Assembly: GCF_013149275.1 (NCBI RefSeq)
Contig: NZ_JABGNA010000004.1
Span: 248,001 to 312,000, forward strand
Direction of reading: 5' to 3'
Length of the DNA stretch: 64,000 nucleotides
Source of the DNA: Mucilaginibacter sp. SG564
GTDB lineage: Bacteria; Bacteroidota; Bacteroidia; Sphingobacteriales; Sphingobacteriaceae
The notes under the pieces were generated by a model. The model searched no databases and had not been told where the DNA came from. It saw only the letters and a list, made by a program, of their open reading frames with translations. This document shows positions 8,968 to 17,654 of the stretch, piece by piece. Position 1 is the stretch's first letter. The number at the start of each line of letters is the position of its first letter. The translations under genes and the position numbers were made by a program.

Positions 8968-10203
8968 TTAGCTTGTTTTATCCATAGGCTGTTGATTAAA
9001 ATGTGTAGTTAAAATATGATCGTCTAAATATTCTATGACCAGAGCGGCTGCCCCTAAAAGTTCAGCATCAAAACCGAGCGATGAAATGAGCAACTCCGTT
9101 TTTGCCGCCAAACGCGGAATGCAATATTTATTTAATGCCTGCTGTATAGGAGCCAGCATTATTTTAGCAGCTTTTGTACCCCGTCCGCTTAAAACTATAG
9201 CGCGCGGGTTCATAATATGTATCAGTATGGCCAGCGCCTTTCCTATTTTATAGCCAGCGTCTGAAAGCAGATCTATAACATACTGATCACCGATGTTGAT
9301 TGCATCAAATATGGCCTTCGCAATCACTTCCAGGGGCTCGTTAATGAATGATTTTAAGGAAGATAATTTGCCCTGTTTAATCCCCTCAATCGCTTTTTTG
9401 GTTACAACCAGCATGGATGCTTCGGCTTCCAGACACCCTTGTTTTCCGCAAAGACACAACGTTCCATCTTCAGATATGGGAATGTGGCTAAATTCTCCGG
9501 CAAAGCCATCGCTCCCCCTGAAAATGCCACCGTTAACTATCATTCCAAGACCAATACCCCACCCCAGGTTAATAACCATCGCCTGATCTCTTGATTGCGC
9601 TGCACCAAACTTTTGTTCGGCGAGGGCAATTAAACTCGAATCGTTATCAATATATACCGGTAAACCAACTGCGTTTTGAATATGCTCGGTCAATTTTTCA
9701 CCACCGGTATCCAGGTAAGAGTAGTTCATACCATCAGAAACACTCACAAATCCCGGCATGCCAATTCCAATACCTAATATTTTAGCTTTATCGAGCCCGC
9801 TTTTTATGATGCAATCATTAATGTGACCGATCAATTGAGACAACGCATCGGGATTGGCATTTAACGACAATGCTATCATTTCAACTTCCGTTACCGGGTC
9901 ATTATGCATATCCACAATTAGCATACGGGTAGAAAACTGATCCATCGCTATAGCCATGATATACATGGCATCCGGTTTTACGGCATACATCAAAGGCCTT
10001 CTTCCTCCACTTGATGCAGCATAACCAATCTCGGCTACAAGCCCTTCTTTAATTAATTGATTTATTATTTTATTTATTACAGGAATGCTTTTGTTATAAA
10101 TGGCGCTTAATTCGCTATATAAAAGCGATTTTTTAAAATACAATTGTTTTAAGATATCACTCTTTAATTGGGCACTTTTAATTTGCTTATGCCTATCTTC
10201 CAT
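8968..10203 (-). CDS. ROK-family transcriptional regulator (NagC/XylR type)
   Basis: Predicted sugar-responsive repressor of the SusCD locus. An N-terminal winged helix (about residues 10-75: ILKQLYFKKSLLYSELSAIYNKSIPVINKIINQLIKEGLV) is followed by a ROK sugar-kinase-like domain. The ROK zinc signature CLCGKQGCLE is present. The sugar-side segment IDNDSSLIALAEQKFG and the glycine-rich GWGIGLGMIVNGGIFRG are also visible. The frame is open from a TTG at 10224, but that codon lies inside a -7 promoter box. The ATG at 10203 (MEDRHKQIKSAQ) is therefore preferred, giving 411 residues. It is transcribed toward susC with a 45-bp gap, so it is probably in the same operon and autoregulated. NagC-type relatives sense amino-sugar derivatives, which fits the hexosaminidase genes nearby; the ligand here is inferred. 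Confidence 0.9.
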   Translation of the reverse strand: MEDRHKQIKSAQLKSDILKQLYFKKSLLYSELSAIYNKSIPVINKIINQLIKEGLVAEIGYAASSGGRRPLMYAVKPDAMYIMAIAMDQFSTRMLIVDMHNDPVTEVEMIALSLNANPDALSQLIGHINDCIIKSGLDKAKILGIGIGMPGFVSVSDGMNYSYLDTGGEKLTEHIQNAVGLPVYIDNDSSLIALAEQKFGAAQSRDQAMVINLGWGIGLGMIVNGGIFRGSDGFAGEFSHIPISEDGTLCLCGKQGCLEAEASMLVVTKKAIEGIKQGKLSSLKSFINEPLEVIAKAIFDAINIGDQYVIDLLSDAGYKIGKALAILIHIMNPRAIVLSGRGTKAAKIMLAPIQQALNKYCIPRLAAKTELLISSLGFDAELLGAAALVIEYLDDHILTTHFNQQPMDKTS

Positions 10204-10533
10204 AAATAATTGCTTATTATTCAAACATAATTAATTAATTTTGAATTTTTAAGCAATCTTTTTTATTTTTTTTAATAAGTATTTGAACAAATGAAATAAT
10301 TTTCAAATTTGATTGATATAAATAATACTTTCCAATAAAAATTTCGATAATTATCAGCAGCAATTATAATACTTACAATAATTAAGCTTATTTAGCAAAA
10401 AGATAAGCTATATACTCATTTTTATAGAAAAGGCTAGCCGAATAAATGTAAAGGGTAACATTGGTACAGCGAAAATCCCAGAGTAATATATCATGCACAT
10501 TTTACTACATTTATACTTAAATAATTTAAACCT
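10204..10533. promoter_or_regulatory. Divergent promoter region between the ROK regulator and DUF1304
   Basis: This 330-bp, strongly AT-rich gap separates two divergent genes. On the minus strand TATGTTTG (10229-10222) matches the -7 box TAnnTTTG, with a possible TTG at 10256-10254 (24-bp spacing, somewhat long). A perfect palindrome TCAAATTTGA lies at 10303-10312, and ATTTGAACAAAT, with an imperfect two-base centre, lies at 10281-10292. Both are plausible operators for the ROK protein. No ORF or RNA structure was recognised in the rest. Confidence 0.45.
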
Positions 10534-10893
10534 ATGGATCTTATTATTAAGGTAGTTATTGGCCTGGTAGCCTTTATTCATTGTTATATACTGTGGCTGG
10601 AAATGTTTGCCTGGACAACCCGTGGACCTAAAACCTTCAATAAACCTCTTGCAGAACTGGAAAAGAGCAAAGTTTTAGCCGCTAATCAAGGTTTATACAA
10701 CGGATTTTTGGCAGCAGGCTTGATTTGGACATTCTTTATCAGTGATTTACAGTGGCATAACAATATTGCCCTGTTTTTTCTGATTTGTGTAGCCGTAGCC
10801 GGTATCTATGGAGCACTTACTGTAACCAAAAAGATATTCTTTATTCAGGCGGTGCCGGCATTGCTGGCCATCGTTCTTATCCTGATCAGCTGA
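10534..10893 (+). CDS. DUF1304 family small membrane protein
   Basis: A 119-residue protein with four predicted transmembrane helices. The family fingerprint is clear: an N-terminal helix with HCYILWLEMFAWTT, then a conserved loop KVLAANQGLYNGFLAAGLIW. The remaining helices end ILIS. DUF1304 members are inner membrane proteins of unknown function; some are annotated as epimerases without evidence. It is a single gene between two minus-strand blocks of the carbohydrate locus, pointing the other way, so it is probably not part of that locus. The 287 bp after it (10894-11180) hold only AT-rich sequence and a pyrimidine-rich tract near 11105-11175. Confidence 0.85.
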   Translation: MDLIIKVVIGLVAFIHCYILWLEMFAWTTRGPKTFNKPLAELEKSKVLAANQGLYNGFLAAGLIWTFFISDLQWHNNIALFFLICVAVAGIYGALTVTKKIFFIQAVPALLAIVLILIS

Positions 10894-11180
10894 GGAGAAC
10901 TTTTTAAACGTTAAATTTTAACACTTTTTTAGTTAAAAACAGGGTAAAAACGCTTGCTTTTTGGCCACTTTAACTAAACTTTAACGCCATTTTAACACTT
11001 TTTAACAAATTTTTGATGGGTTTTGAAAAGTTTAAAAAGTATTTTTTGGAACCAGGACTTTGGGAACAAAAATTAAAGAACTCAATAAAAACATAAATGA
11101 AAGTAGCCTTTGCTCTTTACACCTTTTATCTTTATTCCAAAAGCCCTTGCTCCTTGTTCCCCGAATCCTTACTCCTAAAA

Positions 11181-13370
11181 TTACCTGATCTGCACCCAGG
11201 TGTAGCTTTCGGGTTTTATGGTAAAAGTGGTGGTTATTTTATAGTCACGGCTCAGCGTGTACTTTTTAGCAGGACCATCCTGCTCCTGCACTATAGCCGT
11301 GCTGCTTAGCCCGGTATAATACAGCGGAATCGTAATAGTACGGGTGATGGTCTGCTTGAGTGGGTTGTATAACATCAGCATGCCTTTGGTTTGCAGGTTG
11401 GGGTTTACGTGTAAAATACCGTCCCAATCGCGGCCATCGGCGCGGCGCAGGTGGATGATTTGCGAGTTGAGGATGCCGCGGTATTTTTTGTACCAGTTAA
11501 TCACTTTGATAACGGTTTGTTTCGTGGCTTCGGTATCATACAACCGTGGACCGCGATAGCAGGCCTGTACCCCTGCGCCATAATACTGGGCCATCAGTTG
11601 TTCATAATCTTTGAGGTGATCTTTCAAGGGTTCTAAGACCGCTTCCGGACCACCGCCCTGGTATTTGGTGAGGGGTACAAATCCCCAGCTCATGGATGGC
11701 GTTTTTTCCCAGGTGCCGTCAAAAATATTCTGCCGGTTCAGGATCATCTGGTTTTCGCGGGGCAGCGAGAAATTTACTTCGCGGTAGCCGATGCCTATTT
11801 TGTTGGTACCATCTAAAAAGTACCAGTCGGGCGCGTTGATGTATACCCCTTTTTGATGCAGGGAATGATACAGTTCCTTCTGTATCTCCATTTGCCGCCA
11901 TTGCGAATCGTCCAGTCCTTTATGCCCGGGATGGGTATTCGACGCGCATACGTCGCCGGGATACGGACCATCATTTTCCCAGATGTCGAAATCGGTTTGC
12001 GCGTAAAAAGTTTTGATCTTATCGCGATAAGCCAATCCCCATTTACTGCCAAAACAAGGCGCATTGGTAAAGAAAGCACCGCCCGGCTTACCCGTTTTCG
12101 GGTCGATCACATCATCCTCATCACTTATCCTGCGCGAGCTAAACAGGGAGTATCCTCCTATAAATATCCCCCTGTTGTGCGCGTAAGCGGCCAGTTGTTT
12201 CCATCTTTTGATATTCGCGGCAGAAGTATCCTCCATATTGCAATGGCTGCCAAAGCTCAGGATTACGGCTTCATAGCCGGTTGCCGCGCACTGGTCAATC
12301 GCGGTGCGCACTTCCTCATCATTACGGCTCACCAGGTGCATAAATATGGGGTTGGCGGTTGTCCAGGGCGCTACGGTATTGTACATGGTACGGATGGCCA
12401 ATCCCCGTCGCTCCCGGTCGTAACTATCCATCAGCAGTTCATCGGTGCGTACGGAGTTAAAGACCTCTCCTTTTTGCAGATCGATGCCGGGCGCTTTATC
12501 CGGGTAGATCTCCAGCAGGCATGGCGTCTGGTAGTCAAAGTTTACCTGCGAGGTATAGGTCGAATCGGCTTTCCAGTGTGTGGTCTGGTCGCTCAGATCG
12601 TACCGCATGGCATTGTTAAAGGCGTAATTCGTTTCAAAATATATGCCCTGTGGCTTGGTCATATTGGCGGGTGTACCTACTACCGCGCTTTGTTCTTCCA
12701 CCATACCTAATATCTCATTAACCACCCGGTTGATCTTAAATGAGCGATCACCTTTGTTATTGATGCTAAGCGATTTGATGATCAGGGGCAAACCATCATA
12801 CAGTTCATAGCTCACGGTAACTTCCAGCCCGGCCAGCTCAGGTGCGCTGGACTGGTAATAAAAATCGATCTGCTGACCGCCGGGCTGTTGGTGGTTACTT
12901 GCCCAGAATTTACTTTTCCAGTTGAGCCTGGGAGCCAGCGCTTTGATCTCGAAACGTTTGAACTGGAAATCATTTTTACCGGCTCTGAAATTATCTATCC
13001 ATTCAGGCAAAAGGTAGGCGTTCTCTTTCTGGCCGATCAATCCACCCACATTATAATTTTTGCCGTTGATGGTTAAACGGGCCTCGGGCTTTACCGACCG
13101 TAACAGTTGCTGCCCGTTAACCAGGTTGGTATAATCGGTACAAACCAAATTAGGATTCAATCTGAAAGTTCTTTTAACTAAACCATTATTCAGCACGATC
13201 TCTTTGCCAGAAGCAGAGGGTTTGATCACTGCTTTATAAGGTTTTGAGTTAAGCAGCCAGTCGGCCTGGGGTTTGGTTTGGGCGTTAGCCGGTAAACATA
13301 GCCCTATCAGCATAAAACAACTGATCATGGCTTTGGATACGCGTTTCAGATTACAGGAGTATATCGTCAT
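11181..13370 (-). CDS. Secreted glycosidase-like protein, probable alpha-galactosidase-type fold
   Basis: A 729-residue exported protein with signal peptide ending ANA-Q (about residue 30). The N-terminal half (about 40-340) looks like a beta-sandwich of the type that precedes the barrel in clan GH-D enzymes. The middle (about 340-620) resembles a TIM barrel: GYEAVILSFGSHC, YAHNRGIFIGGYSLF, then FDIWENDGPYPGD near residues 461-473, which could carry an acidic catalytic residue. A beta-rich C-terminal domain follows. I do not recognise a named GH family with certainty; the arrangement suggests alpha-galactosidase or alpha-N-acetylgalactosaminidase. The start is ATG 13370, since the upstream in-frame TTG is only 9 nt away. 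It lies 9 bp after the GH123 gene and is likely cotranscribed with GH123 and GH20. Confidence 0.6.
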   Translation of the reverse strand: MTIYSCNLKRVSKAMISCFMLIGLCLPANAQTKPQADWLLNSKPYKAVIKPSASGKEIVLNNGLVKRTFRLNPNLVCTDYTNLVNGQQLLRSVKPEARLTINGKNYNVGGLIGQKENAYLLPEWIDNFRAGKNDFQFKRFEIKALAPRLNWKSKFWASNHQQPGGQQIDFYYQSSAPELAGLEVTVSYELYDGLPLIIKSLSINNKGDRSFKINRVVNEILGMVEEQSAVVGTPANMTKPQGIYFETNYAFNNAMRYDLSDQTTHWKADSTYTSQVNFDYQTPCLLEIYPDKAPGIDLQKGEVFNSVRTDELLMDSYDRERRGLAIRTMYNTVAPWTTANPIFMHLVSRNDEEVRTAIDQCAATGYEAVILSFGSHCNMEDTSAANIKRWKQLAAYAHNRGIFIGGYSLFSSRRISDEDDVIDPKTGKPGGAFFTNAPCFGSKWGLAYRDKIKTFYAQTDFDIWENDGPYPGDVCASNTHPGHKGLDDSQWRQMEIQKELYHSLHQKGVYINAPDWYFLDGTNKIGIGYREVNFSLPRENQMILNRQNIFDGTWEKTPSMSWGFVPLTKYQGGGPEAVLEPLKDHLKDYEQLMAQYYGAGVQACYRGPRLYDTEATKQTVIKVINWYKKYRGILNSQIIHLRRADGRDWDGILHVNPNLQTKGMLMLYNPLKQTITRTITIPLYYTGLSSTAIVQEQDGPAKKYTLSRDYKITTTFTIKPESYTWVQIR

Positions 13371-13379
13371 GGTAGTCAA

Positions 13380-15068
13380 TTATTTGGAGATAAGCTCAGT
13401 TGAATTTACGGATAAGGCTTTTAATAATCCGGTCTTTGCCTGCCGGTATTTTTTTACAGATGTGTTGTAATCATTATAGCTGGTAAAAGTCTGCGCGATG
13501 ATACCTGCCGCGGCTGTGCTGTCCGTACTTTGCAGCATCCGCAAGAGTTCATAATCTTCAACACCAATCCGGTGCGATTCAAAACGCTGCGACGACAATG
13601 GCCCGTCCGCACCGGGATAAATAATATGGGTATCCCCCGGCGGCAGTTCATTATTGAGTGCCGCGCCCGGTGCAAAATGGTGCACCACGCTTTGCTGCAA
13701 AGGATCGGGAACATGGTACTGATTCAATCCCCAGTGCAGAAAGCCTAAAGTATGGTATTTGGCGGCCGCCCAGCCAAAGTATACCTGCCGCAGTCTTTCC
13801 TCATCGAGCGTGCGGTTGAGCCATTTGCCGCCGGGGGTTAAACAGGTATAAACCAATACGTTTTCGTTGTGCTTTTTCCGTTCATCAAAAAACGACTGAT
13901 TTTCCTGATAATCATCAATAGTGGGGCACCACAGGTCCACACTGCCTGCCAGGCTGTCCCTATCGTTTGTGGCTTCTATTATTTTTATAGTTGGATATAT
14001 GGATCGTATCTGTGCCACTATCTCGCGGTAGCATTTGGCCTGTACCTGTTTGGGTTCGTCGGAGATATGTTGCAGCCAGCTGTGTTCCAGATTATTTTTA
14101 ACGCAGAAATTTTTGATCAGATGCACCATGGTATCCACATCCAGTTTGGCTTCGGGCGTATGGTACCTTCTTTTGGTGAGGAAAACTTTCAATTCCGGAT
14201 CGTTCCAGTCGTCATTATCGCCGCGGTACATGATGTGTGGCGATTCAAAATATTTAAAACCATATTTCCGGAAAACAGCTATAAAATCCAGTAAGCGTTT
14301 TTCGTCAAGGGTGATATGGTTATTTTGATAGCTCAATAGTTCGTCCGGAATATTGATACAATTCTGGCGACCATGCGCCATCAAGCGCGCGTATTTATCG
14401 AGCATGGCAAACCAGTCTTTCGTCCAGCGCTCCACATGCTGCCGTTTTTCCATTTGTACAATGTTGAACCAATTGGTATAGAAAAATTGCTGATCGGCCA
14501 CAGACGGTAGCTTTACCGGGTAAACTTTTATGGTGAACAAAGCCTTACGCTGCCAGCCTTTTCCTTTAACCAGGATATGGCAAGTGTATTCGCCTGCTTT
14601 AGCTATTAATGACCGGTCTACGCTCAGCCTTAAAGCGGTAAACTTATTGCTGGTTACTACCATATTTTGCTTAAGCGGCTGTATGGCCTCGTAAATACGA
14701 AAAGGCGCACGACGGATAACATAAGGGTTGATCTGATGATTGTAGATCTCGGTACGGCCGGTTAAACCGGTATTCCGCTCTACAGGAACATCGAGCAGCT
14801 GGCTCCAGGCCGATAGCGGCACAGGACGCTTGTTGATATCTGCGGATACAGATATCGGGCTTCCCGGGGCAGTTTCGATCAGTAGATGAACATCGGCATT
14901 GGTGTTCAGGGGGAAATCCTCGCGGTAATTGGCGCTATATTGTTCTACGTGGTTGGTATCGGGATATATGGGCTCTAAAGGGTCGACTAATTTGATATTT
15001 TGCGCCTGAAGAGCTGTTAGGCCTCCGAGTAGGAAAAAGGATAAGGTGGCAGTAATTCTTTTGATCAT
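13380..15068 (-). CDS. GH123-like (DUF4091) secreted beta-N-acetylgalactosaminidase candidate
   Basis: A 562-residue exported protein with signal peptide cleaved near LQAQ (about residue 22). A beta-rich N-terminal domain spans about 25-190 (ending TIKVYPVKLP) and is followed by a TIM-barrel domain of the DUF4091/GH123 type. The adjacent acidic pair D337-E338 in LQHISDEP matches the Asp-Glu pair used by GH123 in substrate-assisted hydrolysis of beta-linked GalNAc. The segment LGFLHWGLNQYH, then GDTHIIYPG and SQRFESHRIGVEDYELLRML, are family landmarks. It lies between GH20 (32 bp upstream) and the GH-D-like gene (9 bp downstream) in one unit. GH123 members remove terminal GalNAc from glycosphingolipid-type glycans; the exact substrate is inferred. 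Many DUF4091 proteins are untested, so the activity is less certain than the fold. Confidence 0.75.
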   Translation of the reverse strand: MIKRITATLSFFLLGGLTALQAQNIKLVDPLEPIYPDTNHVEQYSANYREDFPLNTNADVHLLIETAPGSPISVSADINKRPVPLSAWSQLLDVPVERNTGLTGRTEIYNHQINPYVIRRAPFRIYEAIQPLKQNMVVTSNKFTALRLSVDRSLIAKAGEYTCHILVKGKGWQRKALFTIKVYPVKLPSVADQQFFYTNWFNIVQMEKRQHVERWTKDWFAMLDKYARLMAHGRQNCINIPDELLSYQNNHITLDEKRLLDFIAVFRKYGFKYFESPHIMYRGDNDDWNDPELKVFLTKRRYHTPEAKLDVDTMVHLIKNFCVKNNLEHSWLQHISDEPKQVQAKCYREIVAQIRSIYPTIKIIEATNDRDSLAGSVDLWCPTIDDYQENQSFFDERKKHNENVLVYTCLTPGGKWLNRTLDEERLRQVYFGWAAAKYHTLGFLHWGLNQYHVPDPLQQSVVHHFAPGAALNNELPPGDTHIIYPGADGPLSSQRFESHRIGVEDYELLRMLQSTDSTAAAGIIAQTFTSYNDYNTSVKKYRQAKTGLLKALSVNSTELISK

Positions 15069-15100
15069 GGTATTCTTCTAATTGTATTTAGGCTAAGCGC

Positions 15101-17524
15101 TTATTTGTCGTTTGCGATCTCCTGATCGGATAATACCCTGTTCCAGATTTGCAGGTCGTCTATTTTACCGTGGAAGCCGCCTATCTGCTGCAGAGGAAAA
15201 AACAGGGTCTCAACCTTGCGCATCTTGGTTTTTTCTTTATCGGTAAACTGGATCCAATTGTCGTACAATTTCTTTTGCAGCTGACCATTGATATACAGGC
15301 TGGTGCCTTTATTGGTACCGGAGATGACCACGTGCGTCCAAACATTTTCAGGAAGGGTATAATCAAAATCAAGGTTATAACCATCCCGGGAGAAACCTAA
15401 TTTACCGGTATTCCCCTGTTTTAATTTCACAACCGAGTTAGGACCTTTAAACAGCGTAACATCGCCGGAAGGGTTACCAGCGGGATTGATCCAAAAAGAT
15501 ATGGTATAATTATAACCGATCTCGGGATACGGTAACGTAGCCCAGCTTTTGTCGCCCAAAAAAGCCAGGGCCTGCCCTTTTATACCTTGGGTATAAGTAG
15601 CGCCGTGGAGCTGTACTTTAGGGTCGGGTTTGTTGAATGTAAAACGGGTTGTAAAGGTGGTGTCAGCGCTTATCCTCCCCCTGATATTTACAGCCGGGCC
15701 TTCGCCAATTTGTTTACTTGCTGTCGCGAAACCTGCATAATCATTTTCGGTATGATTTCCATCCCACATTTTTTGCGATAAAACCTGCATCGCCGGGAAT
15801 ACCCGATCGTTCACATCTTTTTCGCTGATGCCATTGCCCACGATATCGTTCCATGCGGCAAAGGAACCGCCGATGATGGTGGGGTCACCTGCCGGGAAGC
15901 GCACATCACCGATCATGGATGGTGTCCAGTTATCGTATATATTCTTACAATCCAGGTAATCAAAATAATAGCCCGCGGCAGGCACAATGTATAGCCAGCC
16001 ATCGGGTGTACTGATCTGCCTGTAGCCCAGCTTTTTCATGTCGACGGGATTGGCGTAACCATTATACCAGGTATTCATGGTGACATTTTTGACAGTCACG
16101 GGCGTGGTACCTTTCGCGTGCGTCAACGCGCCCCAAACCCGCACATCTTTACCAAAGCCCTGTACATACTTGATAAAATGATCGGTAAAGGCGCGAAAAG
16201 CTTCCGCCTCCTGTTTGGCGTATTCATCGGTGCCGATATGAAACTCTTTACCCGTAAATACCGGGTGATCGCCGCCCAGGTATTCTTTCAGTACATTTTC
16301 AATAACGGTATAGGTAAGTGGATTGTGCAGATCGAGGTGATCCATGCCGTATTGTTTACTTCCTATCGCGGGCACTACTTTGGTGAAGGCGAGGGCATGC
16401 GCGGGCACATCTATTTCGGGAATGATGCGTACGGCATAATCGTCGGCCAATTGCTGTAAGTCGATAAATTCCTTTTTGGTGTACGAGCCATCTTTGGCCG
16501 TAAGACCGGGATAGGTAGTATTCTCCAACCGAAAGGCCGAATACGTGCTATCCCAACTGTTATTAAAATATTTTTTGAAACCATTATCATTCAAATGGAT
16601 CTGAAAATCGTTCAGCTTGTAGTAGGACATCAGTTTCACATAGTCTCTCAAAAATTGCAGACTAAAAAACTTACGACCATCATCCAATACAAAACCCCGT
16701 ACTTTAAATTCGGGATAATCGCGGGCTATGCCTTTGGGAATGCTGGTTTGATGTTCCAGTAATTGCAATAAGGTACGCGTACCCCAAAACAAGCCCTGAT
16801 ACCGGAGCGCGCTGATGGTGACATATTGATCAACCTTAAAATAATAACCTTCTTCGCCAATACTTTTATCGGGCTCCTGCAGCGTTAAAAAAATATCTCC
16901 ATTTTCGGGTTTGCCGCTTATAATGGCTAAGCTTAGTCCCGTTTGTTCTTTGATCTCTCTTTTTAAAATGGAGGCCACTTTTTGCAGAGCCGTTTTGTTA
17001 ACCATATTGACTACGATCCTACTTGAGGCTGTTAACGCGTAGTTTCCCACACCGCCGTGCCATTCGCGCAAAGCGGGAATAACAAAAGGTTGTGGATTGC
17101 TGCCCTTATCGGCAAACTTTCCGGGAACGGTTACCTGTTTAGAAACATCGTATTTAAGTGTATCTATCTGGTTGCTGATGAGTTGAAAATACAGATTTAC
17201 CTTGCTCTCCACCAAAGGGGTAACAATCGCGCCTGTACTATCAATAATGGGCGAACGGTCGCTGCCTTTAAATAGCAGGTGATAACCTTCGGGAGCTTGC
17301 GGAGCAAAGATCCTTTTATCGCCGGGCTGTATGGTGCGAACCTCGGGCACCGGCGGGGCGGTTTTAGTGTTTGTTTGGGCAAAGCCCAGTTGCCCCACAA
17401 GGAGTATTGCGGGTAACAGCGCTTTGGAAAGATGCGATAGTTTTGGTACGGACCTACTATTGTTTAATGTTTGGAAATTACTTTTCTTGATAAAATCCCT
17501 GCGAAGGATAAGTCTGTTTTTCAT
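15101..17524 (-). CDS. GH20 beta-N-acetylhexosaminidase with C-terminal LamG domain
   Basis: An 807-residue exported exo-hexosaminidase that should release GlcNAc or GalNAc from glycan ends. The start is ATG 17524 (the frame also has a GTG at 17545). An unusually long N-region precedes the signal peptide, which ends near GFAQ (residue 50). In order: an Ig-like or CHB-type segment (55-130), the GH20b alpha/beta domain (about 140-270), the GH20 barrel (about 272-620) and a concanavalin-type LamG domain (about 640-800, YTISFWINPAGNPSG). Catalytic D433-E434 lie in HIGTDEY, the family HxGxDE motif. The substrate loop FQIHLNDNGFKKYF is also present. It heads a three-gene glycosidase unit with GH123 and the GH-D-like gene. 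The LamG domain may bind carbohydrate. Confidence 0.9.
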   Translation of the reverse strand: MKNRLILRRDFIKKSNFQTLNNSRSVPKLSHLSKALLPAILLVGQLGFAQTNTKTAPPVPEVRTIQPGDKRIFAPQAPEGYHLLFKGSDRSPIIDSTGAIVTPLVESKVNLYFQLISNQIDTLKYDVSKQVTVPGKFADKGSNPQPFVIPALREWHGGVGNYALTASSRIVVNMVNKTALQKVASILKREIKEQTGLSLAIISGKPENGDIFLTLQEPDKSIGEEGYYFKVDQYVTISALRYQGLFWGTRTLLQLLEHQTSIPKGIARDYPEFKVRGFVLDDGRKFFSLQFLRDYVKLMSYYKLNDFQIHLNDNGFKKYFNNSWDSTYSAFRLENTTYPGLTAKDGSYTKKEFIDLQQLADDYAVRIIPEIDVPAHALAFTKVVPAIGSKQYGMDHLDLHNPLTYTVIENVLKEYLGGDHPVFTGKEFHIGTDEYAKQEAEAFRAFTDHFIKYVQGFGKDVRVWGALTHAKGTTPVTVKNVTMNTWYNGYANPVDMKKLGYRQISTPDGWLYIVPAAGYYFDYLDCKNIYDNWTPSMIGDVRFPAGDPTIIGGSFAAWNDIVGNGISEKDVNDRVFPAMQVLSQKMWDGNHTENDYAGFATASKQIGEGPAVNIRGRISADTTFTTRFTFNKPDPKVQLHGATYTQGIKGQALAFLGDKSWATLPYPEIGYNYTISFWINPAGNPSGDVTLFKGPNSVVKLKQGNTGKLGFSRDGYNLDFDYTLPENVWTHVVISGTNKGTSLYINGQLQKKLYDNWIQFTDKEKTKMRKVETLFFPLQQIGGFHGKIDDLQIWNRVLSDQEIANDK

Positions 17525-17624
17525 AGCTCTCAAATAGGTTATCACAGCTTAAACCGTAACGATTTAAACCGGGCATTGGCGTTGCCTAATATCCAAATTA
17601 TGAGCCGGATAAATCAGATTCAAA

Positions 17625-17634
17625 CAAACGTTTG
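17625..17634. promoter_or_regulatory. Palindrome CAAACGTTTG upstream of the GH20 operon
   Basis: A perfect 10-bp palindrome lies in the 130-bp gap between the sulfotransferase stop and the GH20 start, about 100 bp before GH20. Its form resembles operators of ROK or LacI regulators. No clear TAnnTTTG box was found in the gap, so the glycosidase genes may be read through from the sulfotransferase gene. Confidence 0.25.
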
Positions 17635-17654
17635 CGTGATCATCAACCAGCCGT

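Noticed and set aside
10894..11180. Repeated TTTTAACACTTTTT motifs and a pyrimidine-rich tract in the DUF1304-glycosidase gap
   Set aside because: AT-rich low-complexity sequence; the short direct repeats could be chance and no gene or clear hairpin is present.
11853..12710. 285-codon plus-strand frame
   Set aside because: It is antisense to the glycosidase-like gene; its peptide has no recognisable domain and the opposite frame has a signal peptide and family-like segments.
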